Shown: positions 1-6,999 of the stretch, in pieces
Numbering within the stretch: the first letter of the stretch is position 1
Layout of the letters: every line of letters begins with the position of its first letter
Source: Eubacteriales bacterium
Lineage (GTDB): Bacteria > Bacillota_A > Clostridia > Lachnospirales > Lachnospiraceae
DNA: 18,829 nucleotides
NCBI GenBank assembly: GCA_030533315.1
Contig: JAUNJL010000049.1
Location: forward strand, 1 to 18,829
Direction of reading: 5' to 3'
Made by a program: the position numbers and the translations under genes
The notes under the pieces: model-generated
Database searches by the model: none
Told to the model about the DNA's origin: nothing
What the model saw: only the letters and a program-made list of their open reading frames with translations

Positions 1-67
1 AGACGGTCTGAAAAAGATTCAGAGGGATGTTGACATGTATGCAGTTTTAAGGGTACAGGAGAAGTGA
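1..67 (+). CDS. C-terminal fragment of an unidentified protein
   Basis: An open frame runs in from the left edge (first full codon at position 2) and ends at the TGA at 65-67. It encodes 21 residues, starting DGLKKIQRDVDMY and ending in VLRVQEK. The fragment is too short to assign a family. It is taken as the end of a real gene because its stop codon sits inside a perfect hairpin that looks like that gene's terminator, and because its mix of charged and hydrophobic residues is protein-like. The other two forward frames close within 33 bases. No function is proposed. Confidence 0.4.
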   Translation, partial: DGLKKIQRDVDMYAVLRVQEK

Positions 68-86
68 CTAGAGATAGTCACTTTTG
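62..86 (+). terminator. Intrinsic terminator of the upstream gene
   Basis: AAGTGACTA at 62-70 pairs perfectly with TAGTCACTT at 75-83 across a GAGA tetraloop, and the 3' arm runs into a short T run (82-85). The stop codon of the upstream frame lies inside the 5' arm. The U tract is short, so this could also be an RNA-processing hairpin between an upstream mRNA and the tRNA. No separate tRNA promoter could be identified, which keeps co-transcription possible. Confidence 0.5.
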
Positions 87-95
87 TGGTCTTAT

Positions 96-166
96 AGGGG
101 ATTGGTCAAATGGTATGATAGGGGTCTCCAAAACCTTTGGTGGGAGTTCGATTCTCTCATCCCCTG
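96..166 (+). tRNA. tRNA-Trp (anticodon CCA), 3' CCA not encoded
   Basis: The sequence folds as a complete cloverleaf. The acceptor stem AGGGGAT (96-102) pairs perfectly with ATCCCCT (159-165). The D stem GTCA/TGAT (105-108, 116-119) encloses a loop containing GG. The anticodon stem GGGGT/ACCTT (121-125, 133-137) has two G-T pairs, and its loop CTCCAAA places anticodon CCA at 128-130. The T stem GGGAG/CTCTC (142-146, 154-158) encloses TTCGATT. The A1-U72 pair, G73 discriminator and CCA anticodon match bacterial tryptophan tRNAs. The discriminator at 166 is followed by TTA rather than CCA, so the 3' end would have to be added by the CCA-adding enzyme. Confidence 0.9.
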
Positions 167-175
167 TTACAGAAA

Positions 176-215
176 AATCTCGCAAAGTCGTTCAGATGGC
201 TTGCGGGATTTTTTT
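176..215 (+). terminator. Intrinsic terminator after tRNA-Trp
   Basis: AATCTCGCAA (176-185) pairs with TTGCGGGATT (201-210), with one G-T pair, across a 15-nt loop. A run of T bases continues to 215. This is a classic rho-independent terminator for the tRNA transcript. From here to the promoter at 407, about 190 bases, there is only increasingly AT-rich DNA with no supportable gene. Confidence 0.85.
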
Positions 216-406
216 GTGTGTTTTTTGGCGGATATTCTCGTATGATGGCCGGTCCGGCAGCCCGTCCGCCTTCTTTGAGAGAGTCTGCTGAGAGAGTCCG
301 GCAGGCATGAACAGATCTTTTTGGTACAGAAAGGGAAAATCATACAAAGAATAAGGATTCCTTGTATTGATTTTATTTACAAAAAATAAAAAAAATAAAA
401 TAGTAC

Positions 407-434
407 TTGAAAAAAATTGTGATAGTGCTATAAT
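407..434 (+). promoter_or_regulatory. Sigma-A promoter of the alcohol dehydrogenase gene
   Basis: TTGAAA (407-412) is separated by 16 bases from a perfect TATAAT (429-434). A very A/T-rich stretch (about 361-400) lies just upstream and could act as an UP element. The predicted start near 441 leaves a leader of about 90 nt before the coding region. The match to consensus suggests strong expression. Confidence 0.8.
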
Positions 435-488
435 ACAACTACAACAGTGAGAGGGAAATGTGGATCATGAACAAAAGATCTACGAATA

Positions 489-505
489 TGATCAAGATTT
501 GATCA
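489..505 (+). promoter_or_regulatory. Inverted repeat in the adh leader, possible operator
   Basis: TGATCAA (489-495) and TTGATCA (499-505) form a perfect 7-bp inverted repeat with a 3-base centre. It lies between the predicted transcription start and the ribosome binding site (AAGGAGG, 515-521). It could be a repressor site or a small mRNA hairpin. It does not match the Rex, Fur or CcpA consensus known to me, so no regulator is named. Confidence 0.3.
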
Positions 506-529
506 AACCATCAGAAGGAGGAAAAAAAG

Positions 530-1711
530 ATGAGTCGTTTTACATTGCCAAGAGACGTTTACTATGGTGCTGGAGCTTTGGCAGAGCTGAAAAATCTGAA
601 GGGCAAGAAGGCAATCCTTGTAGTAGGCGGCGGATCCATGAAGCGCCAGGGCTTCCTCGACAAAGCAGTGGGTTATCTGAAGGAAGCTGGCATGGAGGTA
701 GAGGTGTTTGAGGGCGTAGAGCCGGATCCATCCGTGGAGACCGTTATGAAGGGCGCAGAGGCCATGAAGAAGTTTGGCCCCGACTGGATCGTTGCCATGG
801 GCGGAGGTTCTCCGATTGATGCTGCGAAGGCTATGTGGGCTTTCTATGAGTATCCGGACACCACCTTTGAGGATTTGTGCGTTCCCTTTAATTTCCCCGA
901 GCTGAGACAGAAGGCGAAGTTCGCAGCGATCTCCACCACATCTGGAACGGCTACAGAGGTGACCGCTTTCTCCGTTATCACCAACTATCAGACAGGCGTG
1001 AAGTATCCTCTGGCTGACTTCAACATCACTCCGGACGTTGCCATCGTTGATCCTGAGCTGGTAGCGAAGCTTCCCACGAAGCAGGTGGCTTACACTGGAA
1101 TGGACGCTCTGACCCATGCCATCGAGGCTTATGTGTCCACGCTGAACGGGCCTTTCACCGATCCGCTGGCTCTTCAGGCCATCGAGATGGTTCTGGACTA
1201 TCTCCCTGCATCCTATCATGAGAATATGGAAGCAAGGGAAAAGATGCACTACGCACAGTGTCTCGCTGGAATGTCCTTCTCCAACGCACTTTTGGGTATC
1301 GTGCACTCCATGGCTCACAAGACGGGAGCAGCCTTCTCCACAGGACACATTCCTCATGGCTGTGCAAATGCCATCTATCTTCCCTACGTTATCCGTTACA
1401 ACGCTAAGGATCCTGTGGCAGCTTCCCGCTATGCGGACATCGCACGCCGCATGGGCTTAGATGGAGCCAGCGAGAAAGCCCTCATCAACAGCCTTTGCAA
1501 AAAGATTCAGGACTTTAATGTTACCTTGAATATACCGAAGTCCCTGCAGGAGTTTGGCATCAATGAGGCTGAGTTCAAGGAGAAGATCGCAAAGATCTCT
1601 GAGCTGGCTGTTGCTGATGCCTGCACAGGCTCCAATCCCAGGCCCATCACCCCGGCAGAGATGGAGAAGCTGTTTACCTGCACCTACTATGGCACAGAGG
1701 TTGATTTCTAA
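530..1711 (+). CDS. Iron-containing alcohol dehydrogenase
   Basis: This 393-residue group III (iron-dependent) alcohol dehydrogenase interconverts an alcohol and its aldehyde or ketone with NAD(P)H in the cytoplasm, most likely in fermentative redox balancing. The dinucleotide-phosphate motif GGGSPID is at 91-97 and TTSGT at 136-140. Predicted metal ligands are D192 and H196 (in MDALTHAIEAYVS), H259 and H273, with H263 and H276 completing the family HxxxH...H..HG pattern. GGGS at 33-36, as in YqhD/BdhA-type enzymes, hints at NADPH preference (inference). The length is normal for a stand-alone enzyme, and the region around GIVHSMAHKTG also resembles the alcohol dehydrogenase half of AdhE. The start is set by AAGGAGG at 515-521. 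The gene is monocistronic, between its own promoter and a terminator. The exact substrate cannot be read from sequence. Confidence 0.95.
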   Translation: MSRFTLPRDVYYGAGALAELKNLKGKKAILVVGGGSMKRQGFLDKAVGYLKEAGMEVEVFEGVEPDPSVETVMKGAEAMKKFGPDWIVAMGGGSPIDAAKAMWAFYEYPDTTFEDLCVPFNFPELRQKAKFAAISTTSGTATEVTAFSVITNYQTGVKYPLADFNITPDVAIVDPELVAKLPTKQVAYTGMDALTHAIEAYVSTLNGPFTDPLALQAIEMVLDYLPASYHENMEAREKMHYAQCLAGMSFSNALLGIVHSMAHKTGAAFSTGHIPHGCANAIYLPYVIRYNAKDPVAASRYADIARRMGLDGASEKALINSLCKKIQDFNVTLNIPKSLQEFGINEAEFKEKIAKISELAVADACTGSNPRPITPAEMEKLFTCTYYGTEVDF

Positions 1712-1747
1712 ACCGAATAGATTTTCGAAAAAGTATAAAAGACTTAC

Positions 1748-1786
1748 AAAAGGCCTCCAGGACGCTGAGCATCCTGGAGGCCTTTT
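1748..1786. terminator. Bidirectional intrinsic terminator
   Basis: A perfect 15-bp stem (1748-1762 with 1772-1786) and 9-base loop begins with AAAA and ends with TTTT, so it yields a U-tailed hairpin on either strand. It lies between the ends of two convergent genes, the alcohol dehydrogenase (+) and the EAL/GGDEF protein (-), and should terminate both. Confidence 0.9.
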
Positions 1787-1815
1787 CGGGCAGTCCGTCA
1801 GGGCAGGGTCCTCTG

Positions 1816-3567
1816 TCAGGAGCATTGCCGGCCTTTTCTTTTTTTCTCTGCTTTTTTTCGGAAGCTCAGTTCCTTGGAGAGCTCGAAGCTGGTGGTAAAG
1901 CTGTGTTCGCTGCTGGTGATGCCGGCGATGGTGACGCTCATAAGTGGAAAGATCTCGGTGGTGCCGTGGCGGTTACTGGTGATGATAAAGCCCCGGCTGC
2001 GATCCTCAGGAGTATAAAATTCCTGGGCCCTCTCCTCAAAGTCAGAGGTGATGCGGCAGAGAAAATCCTCAGAGACATATCGGCGGAGGATGGCCACAAA
2101 ATCATCTCCCCCGATATGTCCCAGAAAATCCTTCTTTTTCATATAGGATTTTATGACCTCGGCCAGAAGGCGTATGATCTCGTCTCCCTTCTCAAAGCCG
2201 TACACGTCGTTGAAGGCCTTGAAATTGTCAAGATCGAAATAGAGGACGGTGTAGGGTTCCTGGCTGGAGATGCAGGAGTCCATCTCCCGTTCGATCTCCA
2301 GATTGCCGGGGAGGCCGGTCAGAGGGTTGGCGGAGCGGGCCATGTTGACGTCGATTTCCGTAGCCTTCCGAAGGAGATCACGGATGGTCACAATGCCGGA
2401 GTATTGCTCCTGCTCCGTGACCACGATGAAATCATACAGGTCCCGCTGTTCTCTCTCCATGGCCATGGAGGCGACGGCGCTGATAGGGGTGTAGCCGTCC
2501 ACCTGGAGAAAATTTTGATCCATGATCCGGGAGATATGCTTGTTTTGGTAAAGGCTGTAGCCGTATCGTCCTCCCAGACGGCTGAGCATTTTTTCACGGG
2601 TCAGGATGCCCACCACCTTATTTCCCTGGGAAACACAGATGCCGGGCTGTTCCTTGTGATCCTCCAGGTATTGAAGAGCGTGGCCGGTGACCAGGTCCGG
2701 CGGAACCGTAATGCCCTTTACGGCGATGTTCCGTATGTGGTAGCTGCTGATACCGTGCATCCATGACCGGTGCTTTTTCAGGTTGAAATCCTGGATGATC
2801 TCTCGGATATCCTCTGGAACCTCTCTCATCACAGGATCGGGCATTCCCAGATAATAGCCCTGGCCGTAATGCACGCCCAGATTGATCAGGACCTCCAGCT
2901 CCTCCACGCATTCGATGCCCTCTGCGATGAGCCGGATGTTCGTCAGGTTGGCCAGCTCCACCATTCCCCGGATGGCGGCGGCCTGTATGCCGTTTTTGTC
3001 GATGCCGTGGATCAGGTGCATGTCAAGCTTGATAAAGTGGGGATGGACGTCGCAGATCAGATTCAGCCCGGAGTAGCCAGATCCGGCGTCATCTATGGCA
3101 ATTTGGTAGCTTTCTTTTTTGTAATGCTCGATGACCCCCAAAAAGCCGGAAAGATCTGCAACGGAATCCCTTTCCGTGATCTCAAAAACGATCTGCTCAG
3201 GCTTTAGGCGATACCTCCGCACCAGATCCTTGGTAAAACCGGATCGGAATTTTTGATCATAAATGATCCGGGGGCTGACGTTTAGAAAAAAGCGTCCGGA
3301 AAAAAGCCCTTCGGACTGCGAAGAGACGGACTCAAAGGCCTTCCGTCTGGCCAGCTGCTCCAGATTCCAGATGTGGCCCGTGGAGACGGCAGTGTCAAAC
3401 AGTGTCTTGATGTCGGTGATGGAATGAAGCCCCCTGATCCTGCTGAGGGCCTCGTAGCCGGATATACTTCCATCCTTCAGGGAAACGATTGGCTGGAACA
3501 CGGGAAAGATGTCTTCCTTTTTCAGTATCTGCTCCAGATCCTTTTCATACAGATGGTTCTTTTTCAT
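1816..3567 (-). CDS. EAL-CBS-GGDEF cyclic-di-GMP signalling protein
   Basis: This 583-residue soluble protein has an EAL domain at about 15-260, a CBS pair at about 280-405 and a GGDEF domain at about 412-560. The EAL domain keeps the residues expected for a working c-di-GMP phosphodiesterase: E39 (YEALSR), N96, E129 (FEITE), the D159-D160 pair (DDAGSGYS), K180, E216 (AEGIE) and Q236. The GGDEF domain keeps LTGLPGN and YFDLDNFKAFND, but the signature is GGDDF (486-490) and the upstream product-binding RxxD site reads KKKD, so cyclase activity is uncertain. The CBS pair suggests control by an adenine nucleotide. No membrane segment or signal peptide is seen, and the last 15 residues are strongly basic. 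A ribosome binding site (GAGGAGG) lies about 12 bases before the start. It is transcribed alone, divergent from the AAA+ gene. Confidence 0.93.
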   Translation of the reverse strand: MKKNHLYEKDLEQILKKEDIFPVFQPIVSLKDGSISGYEALSRIRGLHSITDIKTLFDTAVSTGHIWNLEQLARRKAFESVSSQSEGLFSGRFFLNVSPRIIYDQKFRSGFTKDLVRRYRLKPEQIVFEITERDSVADLSGFLGVIEHYKKESYQIAIDDAGSGYSGLNLICDVHPHFIKLDMHLIHGIDKNGIQAAAIRGMVELANLTNIRLIAEGIECVEELEVLINLGVHYGQGYYLGMPDPVMREVPEDIREIIQDFNLKKHRSWMHGISSYHIRNIAVKGITVPPDLVTGHALQYLEDHKEQPGICVSQGNKVVGILTREKMLSRLGGRYGYSLYQNKHISRIMDQNFLQVDGYTPISAVASMAMEREQRDLYDFIVVTEQEQYSGIVTIRDLLRKATEIDVNMARSANPLTGLPGNLEIEREMDSCISSQEPYTVLYFDLDNFKAFNDVYGFEKGDEIIRLLAEVIKSYMKKKDFLGHIGGDDFVAILRRYVSEDFLCRITSDFEERAQEFYTPEDRSRGFIITSNRHGTTEIFPLMSVTIAGITSSEHSFTTSFELSKELSFRKKAEKKRKGRQCS

Positions 3568-3634
3568 TTCAGGTGTTTTCCTCCTCTTCCTCTTCTCTAG
3601 TATGATGGATGATGGATTTTCTGTCTACCAGAGA

Positions 3635-3664
3635 AATATAAAATGTTTTGTGGTTTTATGTAAA
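3635..3664 (-). promoter_or_regulatory. Likely promoter of the EAL-CBS-GGDEF gene
   Basis: Read on the minus strand, TTTACA (3659-3664) and TATATT (3635-3640) are separated by 18 bases. This places transcription start about 60 bases upstream of the start codon at 3567. The fit is good but not perfect, and the surrounding DNA is AT-rich, so chance matches are possible. Confidence 0.5.
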
Positions 3665-3775
3665 ATCTGAGGGATTAGGTGTTCTCATGCCACTGCCCAG
3701 GGTTTGAACGCAGATGGAGCTTTTGAATAAATAGATGAATAAATTAGAGAATATCTGTATTATCAGAAAAAAATA

Positions 3776-3784
3776 TGCTATAAT
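3776..3784 (+). promoter_or_regulatory. Extended -10 promoter of the AAA+ gene
   Basis: TGC followed by a perfect TATAAT (3779-3784) gives an extended -10 element without a good -35 box. Transcription would begin near 3791, followed by AAAGGAG (about 3805-3811) and ATG at 3819. Because in-frame ATGs at 3735 and 3783 fall before or in this promoter, the element decides the start codon of the downstream gene. Confidence 0.65.
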
Positions 3785-3818
3785 GCCCCTATCAATGTTT
3801 TCACAAAGGAGCAGATTT

Positions 3819-5303
3819 ATGCCAGTATTTGATTTCAGCGGAGCTTCGGATAAGAAAAATTATTCAGAATGTACTTATACCACCTTTGCTTCCAACGAGA
3901 GGACGGCTTCTCCTGAGAGGCCAATTCTCCTTCTGGACAACAAAAGACAGCAGTGGAAGCATCACTCCAGCGGCGTTTTTACCAATCCCACCAGGGGCAC
4001 CACCTTTGAGTTTGACCAGGAGGGAGGGACGGTGAGCGCAGACATCCTGCGGCTGGACGCCCGTTTTGTCAGCCTGATCCGGTGGCTGGGCCTGAACCAT
4101 ATCAATGTGCGTCTTTCCGGCCAAAACCGGGAGGATGGATACGCCGTGTACAAGATCAGGGAGATCGCTTTTGGAGGGGGCACGAAGCTTTCAGCCGAGG
4201 ATGGGTTTCTCCAGTTTATGATCGACCGGCTTTTTGCCAGCAATGCCCCGGCGGAGGAGTCGGAGGACGAGGAGCTGGAGGAGACGGGGGACGACATGAA
4301 GCTCACCAGTCTCCAGAGCATCACGGATTTCATGACCTGCGCCGGAAGGACTCTTCCAGACAACATCCGGCTTTGGGCCAGGCGGAACCTGGCGGTGGCC
4401 CGTTCCCATGAGGTGACGCCGGAGGAGAGGCGTCACGCCCAGAGGGCCTTGTCCATCATGATGAACATCCAGTGGAAGAGCAATTATTTTGAGGCCATTG
4501 ACCCGGTGGAGGCCAGACGGATCCTGGATGAGGAGCTGTATGGCATGGAGAGGGTCAAGCAGCGGATCATTGAGACCATTATCCAGATCAATCGTACCCA
4601 CACCCTTCCTGCATACGGGCTCCTTCTGGTGGGGCCTGCCGGTACGGGAAAATCCCAGATCGCCTATGCGGTGGCCAGGATCCTGAAGCTTCCCTGGACC
4701 ACTTTGGATATGAGCTCTATCAACGATCCGGAGCAGTTGACGGGAAGCTCCCGGATTTATGCCAATGCAAAGCCAGGGATCATTATGGAGGCCTTTTCCA
4801 TGGCCGGAGAGTCCAATCTGGTGTTCATCATCAACGAGTTGGATAAAGCGGCTTCCGGCAAGGGAAACGGGAACCCGGCGGACGTGCTCCTCACCCTTCT
4901 TGACAACCTGGGATTTACCGACAATTATATAGAATGCATGATCCCCACCGTGGGTGTGTACCCCATCGCCACGGCCAATGACAAGGATCAGATCAGCGCA
5001 CCGCTCATGTCCCGGTTTGCGGTCATTGACATCCCGGACTATACGGCGGAGGAAAAGAAGATCATTTTTTCGGAGTTTGCCCTCCCCAAGGTACTGAAGC
5101 GGATGGGACTTCGGAAGGAGGAGTGCATCGTCACCCAGGAGGGTCTGGACGCCATCGTGGAGAGGTATCTTCACACCACCGGTATCCGGGATCTGGAGCA
5201 GGCGGCAGAGCATCTTGCGGCCAATGCCCTCTACCGTATTGAGGTGGAGCAGCTTTCACAGGTGATCTTTGACCGGGAGGCGGCGGAGGAGCTGCTGGAT
5301 TGA
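3819..5303 (+). CDS. Lon-like AAA+ ATPase lacking the protease domain
   Basis: This is a 494-residue protein. From about 233 on it resembles the ATPase module of Lon: LDEELYGMERVKQRI, Walker A GPAGTGKS (272-279), Walker B VFIINELD (335-342), sensor 1 ATAND (N387), an arginine finger in MSRF (R399) and sensor 2 in GIRDLEQ (R457). The usual Walker B aspartate is asparagine (N339), but the catalytic glutamate E340 is kept. The sequence ends after the small AAA+ subdomain, so the Lon serine-lysine protease domain is absent. Residues 1-230 match no domain I recognise; an acidic run at 146-159 separates two parts. The protein probably remodels or unfolds a partner using ATP, which is inferred from the family. 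The start at 3819 is chosen for its ribosome binding site and the promoter position. The degV-family gene follows after 61 bases without a terminator. Confidence 0.85.
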   Translation: MPVFDFSGASDKKNYSECTYTTFASNERTASPERPILLLDNKRQQWKHHSSGVFTNPTRGTTFEFDQEGGTVSADILRLDARFVSLIRWLGLNHINVRLSGQNREDGYAVYKIREIAFGGGTKLSAEDGFLQFMIDRLFASNAPAEESEDEELEETGDDMKLTSLQSITDFMTCAGRTLPDNIRLWARRNLAVARSHEVTPEERRHAQRALSIMMNIQWKSNYFEAIDPVEARRILDEELYGMERVKQRIIETIIQINRTHTLPAYGLLLVGPAGTGKSQIAYAVARILKLPWTTLDMSSINDPEQLTGSSRIYANAKPGIIMEAFSMAGESNLVFIINELDKAASGKGNGNPADVLLTLLDNLGFTDNYIECMIPTVGVYPIATANDKDQISAPLMSRFAVIDIPDYTAEEKKIIFSEFALPKVLKRMGLRKEECIVTQEGLDAIVERYLHTTGIRDLEQAAEHLAANALYRIEVEQLSQVIFDREAAEELLD

Positions 5304-5364
5304 TCCGGGGTTCCGGTTTTGGAAGCTATGAGCAGTACGAAATGACAGAGAAAAGGAGAACAAA

Positions 5365-6234
5365 ATGAACGAATACAGAATTATGACGGACTCTTCCGCA
5401 GACATTCCTCAGGAGCACTTTGACAGGGACAGGATCTCCATCATTCCTATGCCCCTGCAGGTCAATGGGGAGGACGTGGTGCACGAGAGTCCCTGCGGCT
5501 GGGAAAGCAAGGCCTTTTATGAGAGGCTTCGAGGAGGCGCTACGGGAAATACCTCCCAGATTCCTCCCGCCGTGTATGTGACCTGGTTTGAGGAGGTGCT
5601 GAAGGAGGGAAAGGACATCCTGTATATTTCCCTTTCGGGAGGACTGTCCGCCACCTGGCAGAGCGCCAGCCTTGCGGCCGCCCAGCTTCTGGAAAAATAT
5701 CCGGAGCGAAGGATCGCCTGCGTGGATTCCAGGGCCGCCACAGGAGGTCAGGGGCTGCTGGTGATCTACGGGCTGGAGAACCAGAAAAATGGGATGAGCC
5801 TGGAGGAGAACGCAAGGTGGCTGGAGGAGAACAGGAACCGGATCTGCCATTGGTTTACGGTGGATGACCTGGATTTTCTGAAGCGGGGAGGACGGATTTC
5901 CCCCACCATTGCCTGGATCGGCGGCAAGCTGAAAATCAAGCCGGTTCTGAGGATCCAGGAGGACGGCACCCTGTCTATCATGGAGAAGGTGCGGGGGGCA
6001 AAGGCCGCCGCAGGCTGCATCTGCAAAAAATATCTGGCTTCCGGCTATGATTCGGAGCACCCCTATGTTTTGATCTGCCACGGAGATGCGGAGGAGCAGG
6101 CGGAGGGGATTAAGGAGGAGATCCTTCTGGCCATTCCCCAGGCCAAGGTGTACACCATGCCCATGGGCCCAGTCATCGGTATACATACCGGTCCCGGGGT
6201 GCAGGCTGTGATCTATTTTGGAAATAACCGGTGA
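5365..6234 (+). CDS. DegV family (fatty-acid-binding) protein
   Basis: This 289-residue protein has the usual DegV length and motifs: TDSSADIP (8-15), TSQ (63-65), SLSGGLSATW (89-98), DSR (121-123), GQG (128-130), DDLDFLKRGGRIS (167-179), LKIKPVL (189-195) and a C-terminal GPVIGIHTGPG. DegV proteins bind a single fatty acid in a closed pocket. Relatives called FakB present fatty acids to the kinase FakA so that exogenous fatty acids enter phospholipid synthesis. No fakA partner is visible here, so the role in this organism is inferred. AAAGGAG at 5352-5358 sets the start. The gene follows the AAA+ gene and is followed by a hairpin, so the two may form an operon. Confidence 0.93.
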   Translation: MNEYRIMTDSSADIPQEHFDRDRISIIPMPLQVNGEDVVHESPCGWESKAFYERLRGGATGNTSQIPPAVYVTWFEEVLKEGKDILYISLSGGLSATWQSASLAAAQLLEKYPERRIACVDSRAATGGQGLLVIYGLENQKNGMSLEENARWLEENRNRICHWFTVDDLDFLKRGGRISPTIAWIGGKLKIKPVLRIQEDGTLSIMEKVRGAKAAAGCICKKYLASGYDSEHPYVLICHGDAEEQAEGIKEEILLAIPQAKVYTMPMGPVIGIHTGPGVQAVIYFGNNR

Positions 6235-6270
6235 AAATAGGAATGAAGGGGGAGCAAAGCTCCGGTATCC

Positions 6271-6303
6271 AGCCTCCTCCCGTCTAAGGGAGGGGGGCTT
6301 TCT
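6271..6303 (+). terminator. Probable terminator after the DegV gene
   Basis: AGCCTCCTCCC (6271-6281) pairs with GGGAGG...GGCT (6288-6299), with a small bulge, across a 6-base loop. It is followed by TTTCTGCTTT. The stem is very GC-rich but the U tract is broken, so termination may be incomplete. It lies 36 bases after the stop codon. Confidence 0.6.
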
Positions 6304-6402
6304 GCTTTGGGCAACCTTCGTGAATTTTTGGCTGTAACAGCCCAGATATCTGAATTGTTGCACCATTTATATGGAAATGATAGGGAAAGTCCTGATTTTC
6401 TC

Positions 6403-6431
6403 TTGACATGTTAATAAAAATTCAATAAAAT
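6403..6431 (+). promoter_or_regulatory. Near-consensus promoter upstream of the repeat array and opp genes
   Basis: A perfect TTGACA (6403-6408) is separated by 17 bases from TAAAAT (6426-6431). Transcription would start near 6438, giving a leader of about 560 nt that crosses a hairpin and the tandem repeats before reaching oppB. No other convincing promoter for oppB was seen, so this is its best candidate. Confidence 0.75.
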
Positions 6432-6477
6432 GTAAAAAGTTCATTTTATGACACTTTCCGCGAAAAGGAAAGCGAAG

Positions 6478-6514
6478 GGCAGTTCCGAAAGAATACCGGA
6501 GGGAGCTGCCTTTT
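6478..6514 (+). terminator. Terminator-like hairpin in the opp leader
   Basis: GGCAGTTCC (6478-6486) pairs over 9 bp with GGAGCTGCC (6502-6510), with one G-T pair. TTTT and further T bases follow (6511-6520). It lies only about 40-75 nt after the predicted start at 6438. It could end a short RNA or act as an attenuator for the opp genes. The U tract is short, so leaky termination is likely. Confidence 0.45.
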
Positions 6515-6527
6515 CGATTTACTGTAT

Positions 6528-6913
6528 AAGTCCAGTCGCAAAGCAGGGGCGTATGGTGCGCTGGCGCACCGATACGCACATGCTTTAGCGACGACAACAG
6601 GTATGAGCAGGGAGGGCGTCAGCCCGGAGTGCGAATAGCTGTTAGGATCGCGAGAGGGCATCGTCCCGAAGCGATCCGTGGGACTTATACAAGCAAGTCC
6701 AGTGGCAAAGCAGGGGCGTATGGTGCGCTGGCGCACCGATACGCACATGCTTTAGCGACGACAACAGGTATGAGCAGGGAGGGCGTCAGCCCGGAGTGCG
6801 AATAGCTGTTAGGATCGCGAGAGGGCATCGTCCCGAAGCGATCCGTGGGACTTATACAAGCAAGTCCAGTGGCAAAGCAGGGGCGTATGGTGCGCTGGCG
6901 CACCGATACGCAC
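6528..6913 (+). repeat. 167-bp tandem repeat array, 2.3 copies, highly structured
   Basis: Two full 167-bp units (6528-6694, 6695-6861) and a 52-bp partial third unit (6862-6913) are head to tail. The full copies differ at a single base (C at 6537, G at 6704). Each unit holds several hairpins: a near-perfect 13-bp one built on GGTGCGC/GCGCACC (6549-6577 in copy 1), GGGC/GCCC (6614-6625), a 7-bp outer stem GGATCGC/GCGATCC (6645-6677), and GGACTT/AAGTCC bridging adjacent units (6681-6700). The third copy stops just after the first hairpin. Minus-strand open frames through the array restate the repeat and, since 167 is not a multiple of 3, are not credible proteins. The near-identity implies recent amplification. 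Whether the unit occurs elsewhere in the genome cannot be seen here. Confidence 0.9.
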
Positions 6914-6999
6914 CGGTGTTTGCCGGGGGATTCCCGGAGCTTGTGCTAGTTGTGATGCCTGTGACGAAGGCATGAATGTTTAGAAAAGGAGAAAAGAGA

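Noticed and set aside
30..58. TTGACA at 30-35 as a promoter for the tRNA
   Set aside because: No acceptable -10 box lies 16-18 bases downstream, and the site is inside the upstream coding frame.
407..423. A Rex (redox repressor) site overlapping the adh -35 region
   Set aside because: TTGAAAAAAATTGTGA only loosely resembles Rex sites and is not a proper inverted repeat.
3735..3818. An N-terminal extension of the AAA+ protein from the ATG at 3735
   Set aside because: The extension overlaps the extended -10 promoter, has no ribosome binding site and has an atypical composition. ATG at 3819 has both signals.
4191..5213. A 340-codon minus-strand frame opposite the AAA+ gene
   Set aside because: It is a shadow of the GC-rich coding strand. 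The plus-strand frame has complete AAA+ motifs.
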